A stretch of 64,000 nucleotides of DNA, from positions 1 to 64,000 of the forward strand of contig CASFDW010000007.1 of the NCBI GenBank assembly GCA_949293595.1. The letters are read 5' to 3'. The notes under the pieces were generated by a model. The model searched no databases. It saw nothing but the letters and a program-made list of their open reading frames with translations, and was not told the origin of the DNA. Position 1 is the stretch's first letter. Every line of letters begins with the position of its first letter. A program made the position numbers and the translations under genes. The DNA is from an uncultured Spirochaetales bacterium. GTDB taxonomy: Bacteria > Spirochaetota > Spirochaetia > Sphaerochaetales > Sphaerochaetaceae. This document shows positions 25,847 to 33,967 of this stretch, piece after piece.

Positions 25847-27034
25847 ATGAACGAGTTTTTCAGCAAGTATGCGGATGTAGTGCTCAAATCCGCACTGAAG
25901 ATAAAGGACGACGATGTCCTTGCGATAAACACAGAGGAAGCAAATGTCGGTTTTGCGCGCATTCTCGCGCTCAAGGCAAAGGAGATCACCGGCAACGGAT
26001 CGTACCTCATGGTGCTGGACCATGGCAGGCAGACCGAAGCTACAGAGATATTCTCAGACTACGTGATGCAGAAAAGCCCCACGCTTTTCATCTATCTGCA
26101 GGACACGGGGATGTACGACGGATTCAAGGGGACGACGGAAACTCCGTCGGCTGCGGAACTGCAGAGGTTCAGGCATCTTGCCTCCCCTCTCCTGCTCGGG
26201 GTGCCCGAAATACCTTTCGCAACGGTTCCTATGCCATCTTCCTTGTGGTCTTCAGCCTTGGATCCGGACGAGGATGGACCGAGACTCTCCAGCGTGGTGG
26301 TCTCCGACATGCTCCAGCTTGACGGGCCGTCACCCGAAAAAACGAACGACGAGCTTCTCGAACTCAACAGATACGACCTTCGCAACCTGAACAGGGATGA
26401 GGGAAAAAGGCATGCCAGGCTCTACAGCTACGACGGGATGACGGACATATCGTTCGATTTTGTCAGGAACAGCAGGTTCGTGTCCAATCTGTCCCGAACC
26501 TCGTCCGGAAGGGAATTCTGCCCTTCCCTTTTCTCTTCCTCCTACTACAGGGCGATCGACAGAAACAGCGCAGAGGGCCGTCTGACCACGACAAGACCAT
26601 TCCTTCTTTTCGGCCGTACGGTGAACCACCTTGTTCTTTATTTTGAAAACGGACGAATTACGGATTTCGAGGCGGAGGAAGAAGACGCAGGACTCTTTTC
26701 CTTTTTCCTCTCCATAGAGAAGGAGAACGCGAACATTGCTGAAATATCCATCGCCGAGGAAGGCAATCCTGCATCGGCTATCCCATTTTTCGCCTACCCT
26801 GAATGGGACAGAATGAGGACGACGCATATCACGCTGGGCTCGCCCAGGGCGGAATGCCTGTTCTACGGCGACGAGCAGGAGGCGATTGCCGACGGTGTGG
26901 CATCCTCCCTATGCTACCTTTCGCTTCCAGTAGGAAGCGACGAAATGACATTGGAGGTTTCATCTGGAAGCGGGGATGATGCTGAGGCTCTGTTCGAGGA
27001 TGGACTGATTACCATGCCTGACCAGGACTATTGA
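25847..27034 (+). CDS. M29 aminopeptidase-like protein, degenerate metal site
   Basis: A 395-residue cytoplasmic protein whose opening (FSKYADVVLKSALKIKDDDVLAI) and overall layout resemble family M29 metalloaminopeptidases. The conserved Asn-Pro-Glu-Glu-Val-Phe-type block carrying the first metal-binding Glu is replaced by FCPSLFSSSYY, and the C-terminal His-x-Asp ligand pair is not recognisable. The THITLG block with one expected His is retained. It may therefore be inactive or have a changed reaction. The transcript is probably leaderless. It ends 7 bases inside the convergent coaX. I would not assign a substrate. Confidence 0.65.
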   Translation: MNEFFSKYADVVLKSALKIKDDDVLAINTEEANVGFARILALKAKEITGNGSYLMVLDHGRQTEATEIFSDYVMQKSPTLFIYLQDTGMYDGFKGTTETPSAAELQRFRHLASPLLLGVPEIPFATVPMPSSLWSSALDPDEDGPRLSSVVVSDMLQLDGPSPEKTNDELLELNRYDLRNLNRDEGKRHARLYSYDGMTDISFDFVRNSRFVSNLSRTSSGREFCPSLFSSSYYRAIDRNSAEGRLTTTRPFLLFGRTVNHLVLYFENGRITDFEAEEEDAGLFSFFLSIEKENANIAEISIAEEGNPASAIPFFAYPEWDRMRTTHITLGSPRAECLFYGDEQEAIADGVASSLCYLSLPVGSDEMTLEVSSGSGDDAEALFEDGLITMPDQDY

Positions 27035-27798
27035 GCCGTATTCAGATCCGAAATCAGCTTGAGCCCCCTGAGCGTATGGAGCCCGTCTATATCGTCGATG
27101 CGGGGAACAAGCGGTGAAATAGTCTTTGAAAGGCCGCCTGTGGCAATCACGAAAAGATGCGAACCAAGTTCATTCTCGATCCTGGACACCATCGTCTCCA
27201 CAAGACCGGCATAACCATACATTATCCCTGAGCGTATGGAATCAACGCTGTTCCTGCCAAGGGCTGTCGTCGGCAGCTTCAGCTCCACCTGCGGAAGCTG
27301 CGCAGTATTTCCAAAAAGAGAATTCACCGCAGTGATGAGCCCCGGAGCTATCGCGACACCTCTTACAAGGGCGTTCCTGTCCACGACGGAAAGTGTAAGC
27401 GCAGTCCCGAAATCCGCAACAAGCACATCCCTGTCCGGATATCGGCCATGGGCGCATGCCAGATTGCACAGGATGTCGGAACCGAGCTCAATCGGGATGC
27501 TGTCCCTGACAAGGCCGGTCTCGACATCATGCGACACAACAAGAGGATCGGAGGCGAAGAGCCTTTTCAATATCTTTACGATGGCACGTGTAAGGTTTGG
27601 AACGACCGATGAAAGCGCAACCCTGTCCACCGAAGAAAGATCCAGTCCTGTCTGGGCGAGCAGGGTTTTGAAAATCACAAAATACTCGTCCCCTGTCTTG
27701 TTCTGGTCGGAATGGATCCTGAAAGTATCAAGAAACCTTCCTCCCTCGCAAAGGCTCATGACGATGTTCGTGTTTCCGATATCCACAAGGACGGTCAT
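27028..27798 (-). CDS. coaX: type III pantothenate kinase CoaX
   Basis: Phosphorylates pantothenate, the first step of coenzyme A synthesis, and is insensitive to CoA feedback in this type. The 256 residues carry the type III motifs DIGNTNIV (phosphate-binding), the central LVADFGTALTLSVVD and the IATGGLSKTI block. It starts one base from the ABC-F stop, so the two genes are probably co-transcribed. It works with coaD at 4.1 kb. Confidence 0.96.
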   Translation of the reverse strand: MTVLVDIGNTNIVMSLCEGGRFLDTFRIHSDQNKTGDEYFVIFKTLLAQTGLDLSSVDRVALSSVVPNLTRAIVKILKRLFASDPLVVSHDVETGLVRDSIPIELGSDILCNLACAHGRYPDRDVLVADFGTALTLSVVDRNALVRGVAIAPGLITAVNSLFGNTAQLPQVELKLPTTALGRNSVDSIRSGIMYGYAGLVETMVSRIENELGSHLFVIATGGLSKTISPLVPRIDDIDGLHTLRGLKLISDLNTAQ

Positions 27799-29435
27799 CA
27801 GAGAAGCACCACCTTTTTCACGTCCTTGTAGGCCTTCTGCCTGAGCTCCTTTACACCCGCATCCTCGAGGTATGCATCGAAATTCGTCATCCGGTCGATT
27901 ATTCCGTCCGGAGTGAACTCGATTATCCTGTTCGCAACGGAATCGACGAACTGATGGTCGTGGGAATTGAACATTATCATGCCCTTGAATTCGATGAGGC
28001 CGTTGTTGAGGGCCTGTATGGCCTCAAGATCGAGATGGCTGGTGGGCTCGTCGAAAATAAGACAGTTCGCTCCTTCAAGCATCATTTTGGCAAGCACGAC
28101 GCGTACCCTTTCGCCACCGGAGAGAACCTTGCAATTCTTCAAAGCCTCATCCCCGGAGAACAGCATCCTGCCAAGGAAGGATCTGACATAAGTGTCGTCA
28201 TCCTCCTTGCTGTACTGCTGAAGATAGTCAGTGATTGACTCATCCTCCTTGAAGAGCCGGCTGTTGTCCTTTGGAAAATATGAAAGGCTCGTGGTCACTC
28301 CCCAGGTGAAATCGCCCGAATCAGGCTCCATCTCGCCCGCAAGGATCTGGAACAGGACCGTTTTTGCAAAATGGTTGGGTCCGACGAACGCAACCTTGTC
28401 CGCAGGGTTGATGGTTAGCGTGAGGTTGTCCAAAACCTTCTCTCCGTCTATCGTCTTCGAGAGGTTCCGGATCTCGAGGCAGTTCTTGCCTATCTCCCTG
28501 TTCGGCTTGAACGCAACATACGGGAACCTCCTGCTAGACGGCTTGATATCGTCGATGGTGAGTTTGTCAATGAGCTTCTTGCGGCTTGTGGCCTGCTTCG
28601 CCTTTGCGACGTTGGAACTGAAGCGCTGAATGAATTCCTTGAGCTCTGCTATCTTCTCGTCCCGTCTCTTCTTCTCGTCCTTCATCTGCTTCAGCGCAAG
28701 CTGGCTCGACATGTACCAGAAATCGTAGTTGCCGACATAAAGCTGTATCTTTCCGAAGTCTATGTCGCAGATATGCGTGCAGACACTGTTCAGGAAATGC
28801 CTGTCGTGACTGACGACGATGACCGTGTTGTTGAAGTTCTCGAGATAATCCTCGAGCCAATGGATGGATTCGAGATCCAGGTGGTTCGTGGGCTCGTCGA
28901 GCAACAGTATGTCAGGATTTCCGAAAAGAGCCTGTGCAAGCAGGACACGGACCTTGAGGTTGTCCTCTATCTCCTCCATCCTCTTCTCGTGCAGGGACGT
29001 TGGAATTCCGAGTCCGTCGAGCATCTGGGCTGCATCCGATTCGGCCTCCCAGCCACCAAGTTCGGCGAATTCACCCTCCAGTTCCGCAGCTCTGATCCCA
29101 TCCTCCTCGCTGAATTCGCTCTTGGAATATATCTCCTCACGCTCCTTCATCACCTGGTAGAGCTTCTTGTACCCCATGATGACCACATCGAGCACCCTGT
29201 ACTCGTTGAATGCGAAGTGGTCCTGGCGGAGCGTGGTCATCCTTTCACCCGGCGTGATGATTATCTCTCCGGTATCCGGCTCGATTTCCCCGGACAGGAT
29301 CTTGAGAAATGTTGATTTACCGGCGCCGTTGGCCCCGATGATACCATAGCAGTTACCAGGAGTGAACTTGATGTTCACCTCCTTGAACAGCACCTGTGTG
29401 CCATATGAGAGAGAAACGTTAGAAGCTGTAATCAT
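27798..29435 (-). CDS. ABC-F family ATPase (YbiT-like) with divergent nucleotide-binding motifs
   Basis: A 545-residue soluble twin-ATPase of the ABC-F class, which act on the ribosome (translation factors or antibiotic protection); no transmembrane segments. Domain 1 has a normal Walker A (GANGAGKST) and LLLDEPTNHLD, but its signature is EDNLKVRVLLAQ rather than LSGGE. Domain 2 has a normal signature LSGGERVRV and FDEPTSHLD, but Walker A reads GPNHFAKT, keeping the Lys yet losing Gly residues. The two defects fall in opposite domains. The linker is rich in Lys/Glu helices as expected. Confidence 0.92.
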   Translation of the reverse strand: MITASNVSLSYGTQVLFKEVNIKFTPGNCYGIIGANGAGKSTFLKILSGEIEPDTGEIIITPGERMTTLRQDHFAFNEYRVLDVVIMGYKKLYQVMKEREEIYSKSEFSEEDGIRAAELEGEFAELGGWEAESDAAQMLDGLGIPTSLHEKRMEEIEDNLKVRVLLAQALFGNPDILLLDEPTNHLDLESIHWLEDYLENFNNTVIVVSHDRHFLNSVCTHICDIDFGKIQLYVGNYDFWYMSSQLALKQMKDEKKRRDEKIAELKEFIQRFSSNVAKAKQATSRKKLIDKLTIDDIKPSSRRFPYVAFKPNREIGKNCLEIRNLSKTIDGEKVLDNLTLTINPADKVAFVGPNHFAKTVLFQILAGEMEPDSGDFTWGVTTSLSYFPKDNSRLFKEDESITDYLQQYSKEDDDTYVRSFLGRMLFSGDEALKNCKVLSGGERVRVVLAKMMLEGANCLIFDEPTSHLDLEAIQALNNGLIEFKGMIMFNSHDHQFVDSVANRIIEFTPDGIIDRMTNFDAYLEDAGVKELRQKAYKDVKKVVLL

Positions 29436-29525
29436 CCATTCAAATCCTAATATTCAATTTATTCTTTTCCAAAATGGAACCAGCTATGTAATCATAGCAG
29501 AAGTATGTCTTTTTGCATAGCAAGG

Positions 29526-29552
29526 CAAAAAAAAAGCTTCCATGTGGAAGCA
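29526..29552 (-). terminator. terminator of the tRNA-Gln/tRNA-Glu unit
   Basis: On the - strand the stem GCTTCCA/TGGAAGC with a short loop is followed by nine T, directly after tRNA-Glu. Confidence 0.85.
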
Positions 29553-29554
29553 TA

Positions 29555-29626
29555 TAGTCCCTAGGGGAATCGAACCCCTATTTAGAGACTGAGAATCTCC
29601 TGTCCTAACCATTAGACGAAGGGACC
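29555..29626 (-). tRNA. tRNA-Glu (CTC)
   Basis: Acceptor GGTCCCT pairs with AGGGACT. The anticodon loop TTCTCAG carries CTC, read between stem GGAGA/TCTCT, and the T-loop GGTTCGATTCC is present. The discriminator is A and CCA is not encoded. It reads GAG, so a UUC isoacceptor must exist elsewhere. Confidence 0.92.
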
Positions 29627-29634
29627 AGAACTAG

Positions 29635-29705
29635 CTGGGATGGAGGGATTCGAACCCCCAAAGGCAGAACCAGAATCTGCAGTGTTACCATTACACTACA
29701 TCCCA
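29635..29705 (-). tRNA. tRNA-Gln (CTG)
   Basis: Acceptor TGGGATG pairs with CATCCCA. The anticodon loop TTCTGGT carries CTG between stem GCAGA/TCTGC, and the T-loop GGTTCGAATCC is present. The discriminator is G, typical for Gln. The 5' end begins with U, also typical. CCA is not encoded. Confidence 0.93.
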
Positions 29706-29719
29706 TCAACACCTAGGCT

Positions 29720-29748
29720 ATACTAGAGGAAATACAGCAAAAGGTCAA
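29720..29748 (-). promoter_or_regulatory. promoter of the tRNA-Gln/tRNA-Glu unit
   Basis: On the - strand TTGACC and TAGTAT are spaced by 17 bases and end 14 bases upstream of tRNA-Gln. Confidence 0.65.
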
Positions 29749-29777
29749 TGCGATTTTTCAAAAAATAATAAAAAAAG

Positions 29778-29806
29778 TGAAAACGTCCTTGAATGACAAG
29801 GACGCA
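29778..29806 (-). terminator. terminator after tsaD
   Basis: On the - strand the stem CGTCCTTG/CAAGGACG with loop TCATT is followed by TTTTCAC and a T7 run, 6 bases after the tsaD stop. Confidence 0.8.
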
Positions 29807-29811
29807 TGATC

Positions 29812-30825
29812 TCAGAACTTCTTGAAAGCCGTGACCCTGGCGGATGCGCTGACCGTAAGGTCGTCGCGGTATCCGTCCATCAGATACCTGTATGCAAGTC
29901 CGGCAATCATCGCACCGTTGTCGGTGCAAAGCTTCAAAGACGGGAACGTAACGGTGTAGCCCTCCTTCTCCAGGTCCTTGAGCTCGCTGCGAAGAAGGGA
30001 ATTTGCGGCAACACCTCCTCCTGCGCTGACACGCATCAGCCCCGTATCCTTCAAGGCTATCCTCACCCTCTTCATGAGTATGCCGACGGCCTGTCTCTGG
30101 AACGATGCTGCGATGTTTTCCTTGCTGTCGACCTTGCAGGGAGCCAGGAAACGGTCCTTCTGGTTTATCACGGCCGTCTTGAGCCCTGAATAGCTCATGT
30201 CGTACGGATGCTCGTTGCGGTCCATCGACGGGCCTGGAAAATTGAATGCAAGAGGATCCCCTAGCTTGCTGAGGCGGTCGATGACAACTCCTCCCGGATA
30301 GCCGAGCTCATAGTATTTCGCAACCTTGTCGAACGCCTCGCCTATCGCATCGTCTATCGTTGTGCCGAGGACCTCCACCTTGTCGTAGGATTCTACCCTG
30401 GAGATGACGGTATGTCCCCCGGAAACAAGTATTCCCAGATATGGATATTCAAGCGGATTCTCTATCTGTGATGCGTAGAGATGCCCGCGGATATGGTCTA
30501 TTCCTATGAACGGAACCTTCAGCGTTGCTGCAAGAGCCTTTCCATAGTTGGTGCCGACAAGAAGCGATCCAAGAAGTCCCGGCCGGTTTGTGAACGCGAC
30601 AGCGTCGATATCCTTCATTACGAGTCCGGCCTGGCGTACTGCGGCCGCAACAACCTGCTCGATCCATTCGGTATGGAGTCTTGAGGCAAGCTCGGGTACG
30701 ACACCCTGGTATGGCTTGTGAAGCTCTATCTGCGTGGCGATGACATTGCTCAGGATGTTCCTTCCATCCTCGACCACTGCAGCACTGCACTCATCGCAAC
30801 TGGTTTCAATTCCCAAAACAATCAT
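29812..30825 (-). CDS. tsaD: tRNA N6-adenosine threonylcarbamoyltransferase TsaD
   Basis: Transfers the threonylcarbamoyl group to A37 of tRNAs that read ANN codons, with TsaB and TsaE. The 337-residue protein opens with GIETSCDECSAAVVED, carries the iron-binding HIRGHLYAS motif, and has the family blocks ILVSGGHT and SAGGGVAANSLLR. Its ATG overlaps the stop of a 79-residue gene upstream (ATGA), so the two are translated together. It sits among four tRNA genes, probably by chance. Confidence 0.97.
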   Translation of the reverse strand: MIVLGIETSCDECSAAVVEDGRNILSNVIATQIELHKPYQGVVPELASRLHTEWIEQVVAAAVRQAGLVMKDIDAVAFTNRPGLLGSLLVGTNYGKALAATLKVPFIGIDHIRGHLYASQIENPLEYPYLGILVSGGHTVISRVESYDKVEVLGTTIDDAIGEAFDKVAKYYELGYPGGVVIDRLSKLGDPLAFNFPGPSMDRNEHPYDMSYSGLKTAVINQKDRFLAPCKVDSKENIAASFQRQAVGILMKRVRIALKDTGLMRVSAGGGVAANSLLRSELKDLEKEGYTVTFPSLKLCTDNGAMIAGLAYRYLMDGYRDDLTVSASARVTAFKKF

Positions 30826-31061
30826 AGACTTTTCCTCATCTGGTTGAACACGAAGGCCTCATAGGATGCACTTGAGGAATCTTCAAGGAATTTTTCTATG
30901 TTTTCCGCACTCATCCTGCTTGAGAATATGTAATCAAACACCTCGTTTGTCCAGGACAGACCGACCTGCACGCCCTTTGGAGATTCATGCATCGGATCAA
31001 TCCTCAGCACAACAGAAGGCGTCTCATGTGAAAGGATGTTTGTCAGATCGTTCATGCTCAT
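30822..31061 (-). CDS. 79-residue protein of unknown function, coupled to tsaD
   Basis: A small soluble protein with no signal peptide, Cys or recognisable motif. The N-terminal half is beta-like (TPSVVLRIDP) and the C-terminal half helical (SAENIEKFLEDSSSASYEAFVF). GGAGGG lies 4 bases before its ATG, and its stop overlaps the tsaD start by four bases. The strong ribosome-binding site and coupling argue that it is real. It is not TsaE or TsaB by length or motif. Function unknown. Confidence 0.7.
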   Translation of the reverse strand: MSMNDLTNILSHETPSVVLRIDPMHESPKGVQVGLSWTNEVFDYIFSSRMSAENIEKFLEDSSSASYEAFVFNQMRKSL

Positions 31062-31123
31062 CGAGCCCTCCTATCTTAGAAAGTATATGCAAGGGAATCC
31101 GTGGTCAACCCTAATTATGTAAA

Positions 31124-31148
31124 ATGACCGCAGTCGACATGCGGTCAT
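31124..31148 (-). terminator. terminator of tRNA-Thr
   Basis: On the - strand a 9-bp stem ATGACCGCA/TGCGGTCAT with a 7-base loop is followed by TTTACAT. The T tract is short. Confidence 0.6.
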
Positions 31149-31173
31149 GTGAAGCGGAAACCATAAAAATCAA

Positions 31174-31245
31174 AGCCAAAGATGGGAATTGAACCCGCGA
31201 CCTGCTCATTACGAGTGAGCTGCTCTACCACTGAGCTACTTTGGC
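31174..31245 (-). tRNA. tRNA-Thr (CGT)
   Basis: Acceptor GCCAAAG pairs with CTTTGGC. The anticodon loop CTCGTAA carries CGT between stem GCTCA/TGAGC, and the T-loop GGTTCAATTCC is present. CCA is not encoded. A possible promoter lies upstream on the - strand (TTTACA at 31303-31298 and TAAAAA at 31280-31275, 17-base spacing). Confidence 0.93.
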
Positions 31246-31367
31246 AACAATGCTTTGTCATCAAGCACTTAATCTTTTTAACTTAAAAACAGCTTTTTGT
31301 AAATATTCTTTCACAAAAAATGCTTTTTAAATGACAGAAGCCCAAAATACAATTGTAAAGCTTTCCC

Positions 31368-32177
31368 CTATTCCTCATCCTCCATGAGAGAAAGCCGGTA
31401 AACGAGGAAAAAACCAGCAACAAGAAGCGCAAGGCAAAAAAGAATCGTCCATCCGGAAGGAAGTCCGGAATAAATCTCCCTCAGCGAGGCGATGAGGAAT
31501 CCCAGAATCATCATGTAGGTTGGTTTCGGATATCTCCTCATGGCGATCTGGAGAATCTTCGTCAATCCGAGTATTCCGCACACAAGCCCTATGGCAATCG
31601 GAACCAAGGACAAAAACTCATAGCTTCCCAAAGCCGCAACAATCGGTTCGTAAAGACCTAGGACAAGAAGAAGATAGCTTGTGGATATTCCAGGAAGGAC
31701 GAGTCCGACGGAAACTAGAACCCCACCCACGAACTGGAGGAAAAGGCTTTCTGCGGACATGTCCAGCCCAGGCGAGAACACTCCTTCCGGAATTAGGGTG
31801 ATGGATAGAACCACCGCAGCCCCGAGGATGATCCAGAAAACGGAAACGGGATCGAATCCCTGGCTTTTTGCCTTTTTGACCATCATCGGGACGGTTCCGA
31901 GCACAGCACCGAGAAAAAGATAGCTCATTACAAGGGCGTGTCTCGTTATCAGCAACTCGAGTGGCTTGGCCACAAGGACAATTCCGGCCATGGCCGATAA
32001 AGCGAACACGAGCAAGAACAGGAACGAGGACTTCCTCTCATCCTTTGCAAAGAGTCCGGGAACCGCATCAATCAATCTGTCGTATATTCCAAGGATCATC
32101 GCCATCGATCCGCCCGATACCCCCGGTATCATCATCGACGAACCAACAACAAAAGCCTTCACTATTGTTTTCAGCAT
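31368..32177 (-). CDS. DUF368 membrane protein, polyprenyl-phosphate transporter (PopT type)
   Basis: A 269-residue integral membrane protein with about eight hydrophobic segments. The start KAFVVGSSMMIPGVSGGSMAMILGIY is the DUF368 hallmark, and the second repeat LVLPGISTSYLLLVLGLYEP mirrors it. Members called PopT recycle undecaprenyl phosphate across the membrane for peptidoglycan and other envelope polymers. The gene stands alone between two AT-rich gaps. Assignment is by family knowledge and not tested here. Confidence 0.88.
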   Translation of the reverse strand: MLKTIVKAFVVGSSMMIPGVSGGSMAMILGIYDRLIDAVPGLFAKDERKSSFLFLLVFALSAMAGIVLVAKPLELLITRHALVMSYLFLGAVLGTVPMMVKKAKSQGFDPVSVFWIILGAAVVLSITLIPEGVFSPGLDMSAESLFLQFVGGVLVSVGLVLPGISTSYLLLVLGLYEPIVAALGSYEFLSLVPIAIGLVCGILGLTKILQIAMRRYPKPTYMMILGFLIASLREIYSGLPSGWTILFCLALLVAGFFLVYRLSLMEDEE

Positions 32178-32287
32178 GATGAGATATTACATTAAAAAAA
32201 GGATGTTTTAAAGACAGGGCATCCGCATCGGAGTTCCTGCTGTTTTTTTGCATCAAAGATGAAATGATGTTTTCAATACTTTTATAC

Positions 32288-32319
32288 ATTGTTTTTTTAG
32301 CAATACATGAAAAAACAAT
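32288..32319. repeat. AT-rich inverted repeat
   Basis: Arms ATTGTTTTTT and AAAAAACAAT are separated by 12 bases in the divergent gap between the DUF368 gene and the lipoprotein gene. It could be a regulator site or the hairpin of a short transcript. Confidence 0.3.
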
Positions 32320-32405
32320 AGATAATCAATTATTTTATTTCTTTTACTGCATGATTTGAATTAATGAGTTATAATTAAAACATCATTATTAGAAAGGAGA
32401 CTAAG

Positions 32406-32780
32406 ATGAAAAAAACTTTCAAGCCTATGTTCATAGTCCTGCTTGTCCTCATGCTTGCACTGGTTGCCGGATGCGCGTCGACAAAAGCCTATGAAGGCAC
32501 GGGAGAACTTCTGTATGAGGATTCATACGAGGTTGCTGGATATAAATTCGTGTACACATGCTACGACAATCATTTGACTCTCAACTACATTGATTTCTTC
32601 TCCGCAGCAGAGATCGGACAGATTGCCGACAGCATCATGAATCTTTATCCGGTCGTATCCTCATATGACGTCACCGCGGCAGGCGAGGTTTCATTCCTGC
32701 TTTCAGCAAAGCCCGATCAGACCGTGTTTGCCGAGATTGTCGGAAGCTTCAACGAAATACTTTACGATTATTTCTATTGA
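32406..32780 (+). CDS. small predicted lipoprotein
   Basis: A 124-residue exported protein. Residues 1-23 form a lipoprotein signal ending LVAGC, so C24 should be lipidated. The remaining 100 residues are acidic and aromatic with no family I recognise. The gene has its own promoter elements (TATAAT at 32371), an AAAGGAG ribosome-binding site and a strong terminator, so it is monocistronic. It is convergent with the poly-gamma-glutamate operon and may or may not be linked to it. Confidence 0.8.
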   Translation: MKKTFKPMFIVLLVLMLALVAGCASTKAYEGTGELLYEDSYEVAGYKFVYTCYDNHLTLNYIDFFSAAEIGQIADSIMNLYPVVSSYDVTAAGEVSFLLSAKPDQTVFAEIVGSFNEILYDYFY

Positions 32781-32802
32781 TTGGAAAAAACAAACAGTTC
32801 GT

Positions 32803-32831
32803 CCTCCTGCCGTTTTGGCAGGAGTTTTTTT
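32803..32831 (+). terminator. terminator after the lipoprotein gene
   Basis: An 8-bp stem CTCCTGCC/GGCAGGAG with loop GTTTT is followed by seven T. In the opposite direction it also marks the end of the poly-gamma-glutamate operon, but without a T tract. Confidence 0.9.
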
Positions 32832-33967
32832 CAGATAAGATACGGTTCCCCATCCACTGCCATATCCAGAAGTTCGGCAAGACCTCCGTCGGACAGCCGG
32901 CTGAAATCAGGAAGGACTATCTCCAGCTCAAGGTCCTCGTCGAACATCTTCGCCACATCAAGTATCTCCGTAATTGCGGCGATATGCAGCGCACATCTGT
33001 ACCAAATCGGAAAACCATCCTTATCAAACGGGGTACGGGTATATCCTTTTGCTGAAACCTTCTCAATGAAATCATCCTTTCCTTCAGTAACAAGTGATGC
33101 AAGCATCATGCCCTGCACCCTGTCTGTGACGGGTGTCGGGACCTCTATAAGGAACGGATGGACGCCGTCTATGCCGGCCCAATCAATGTACGAGAATCCT
33201 CTGAGGTTTGATGATGCCGGCTCGACATTGACCTCCAATCCCTTTTCGGCTAGAAGAAGGGAGGCGAACATGGCGATGTCCATCGATTTTTCAGGCACTA
33301 TCATCGCCCTGTTTACGGGATATGTTATCGATGCCTCGTGAAGATCGAAAGCATAATCCACTGATTCTTCCTCAAGAAGTCTCGAAATCGCACATGCAAG
33401 CTGTTGCGTTGCATTTCCATCGCTGTAACCAGGATAGTTCCTGTTGAGATTCCTGCACTCCTCATAGGACAGGAATTGGTTGGATGGCTTTTGAACAAAG
33501 ATAGGAGGGTCCGGCCATTGGTCCAGAGGACTTGTGGCTCGTGAACCGATCTTGAAACTTCTTGTCCCGACCGTGTACTCCTCAGGATATGCATATCCCG
33601 GCAGGGTCTGGGACAAGGCACTGATGTTTGCAACAGGAAGCACTATCACACGCCCGGTCTCAACCCTGATGTTTTCAAGGATAAGCACAGTCGAAAGGAT
33701 ACCAGCCGATTCATTCGGGTGTGTCCCGCCCATGATGAACACTGTTGCTCCTGATTTCCGACCTTCGAATATGAATACAGGAGAATCCAGAGCTGTTCCC
33801 TTCAGCGAATCCAGATAATCGGAAAGCATCCTTGTTTCCGTCAGTGCATCGGACGGATAAACGCTCAATTGCGAATTTTTCTGTCTGATGAACCCGGTGG
33901 AAGCACAAACGGAAACAAGGAGCATGAAGAAAAGTATCGCAATCCTCAATGTTCTTCTTTCAGGCAT
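32831..33967 (-). CDS. exported zinc carboxypeptidase/deacylase-like protein (AstE/M14 superfamily), last gene of the PGA operon
   Basis: A 378-residue protein with an N-terminal membrane anchor or signal at residues 8-23. The succinylglutamate desuccinylase/aspartoacylase fold is marked by GGTHPNESAG and a later DLHEAS. These give the zinc ligands H83, E86 and H210. The ATG at 33967 overlaps the end of the previous gene by 8 bases and has GAAGG upstream; a TTG further upstream was rejected. It is a paralogue of the gene at 39.8-41.1 kb, with shared blocks SPLDQWPDP, NLNR and TEGKDDF. Next to pgs genes it probably hydrolyses gamma-glutamyl or acyl-glutamate bonds outside the membrane, which is inference. 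Confidence 0.82.
   Translation of the reverse strand: MPERRTLRIAILFFMLLVSVCASTGFIRQKNSQLSVYPSDALTETRMLSDYLDSLKGTALDSPVFIFEGRKSGATVFIMGGTHPNESAGILSTVLILENIRVETGRVIVLPVANISALSQTLPGYAYPEEYTVGTRSFKIGSRATSPLDQWPDPPIFVQKPSNQFLSYEECRNLNRNYPGYSDGNATQQLACAISRLLEEESVDYAFDLHEASITYPVNRAMIVPEKSMDIAMFASLLLAEKGLEVNVEPASSNLRGFSYIDWAGIDGVHPFLIEVPTPVTDRVQGMMLASLVTEGKDDFIEKVSAKGYTRTPFDKDGFPIWYRCALHIAAITEILDVAKMFDEDLELEIVLPDFSRLSDGGLAELLDMAVDGEPYLI

Noticed and set aside
25847..27034. Functional M29 aminopeptidase annotation
   Set aside because: Key metal-binding blocks are missing, so only a family-like call was made.
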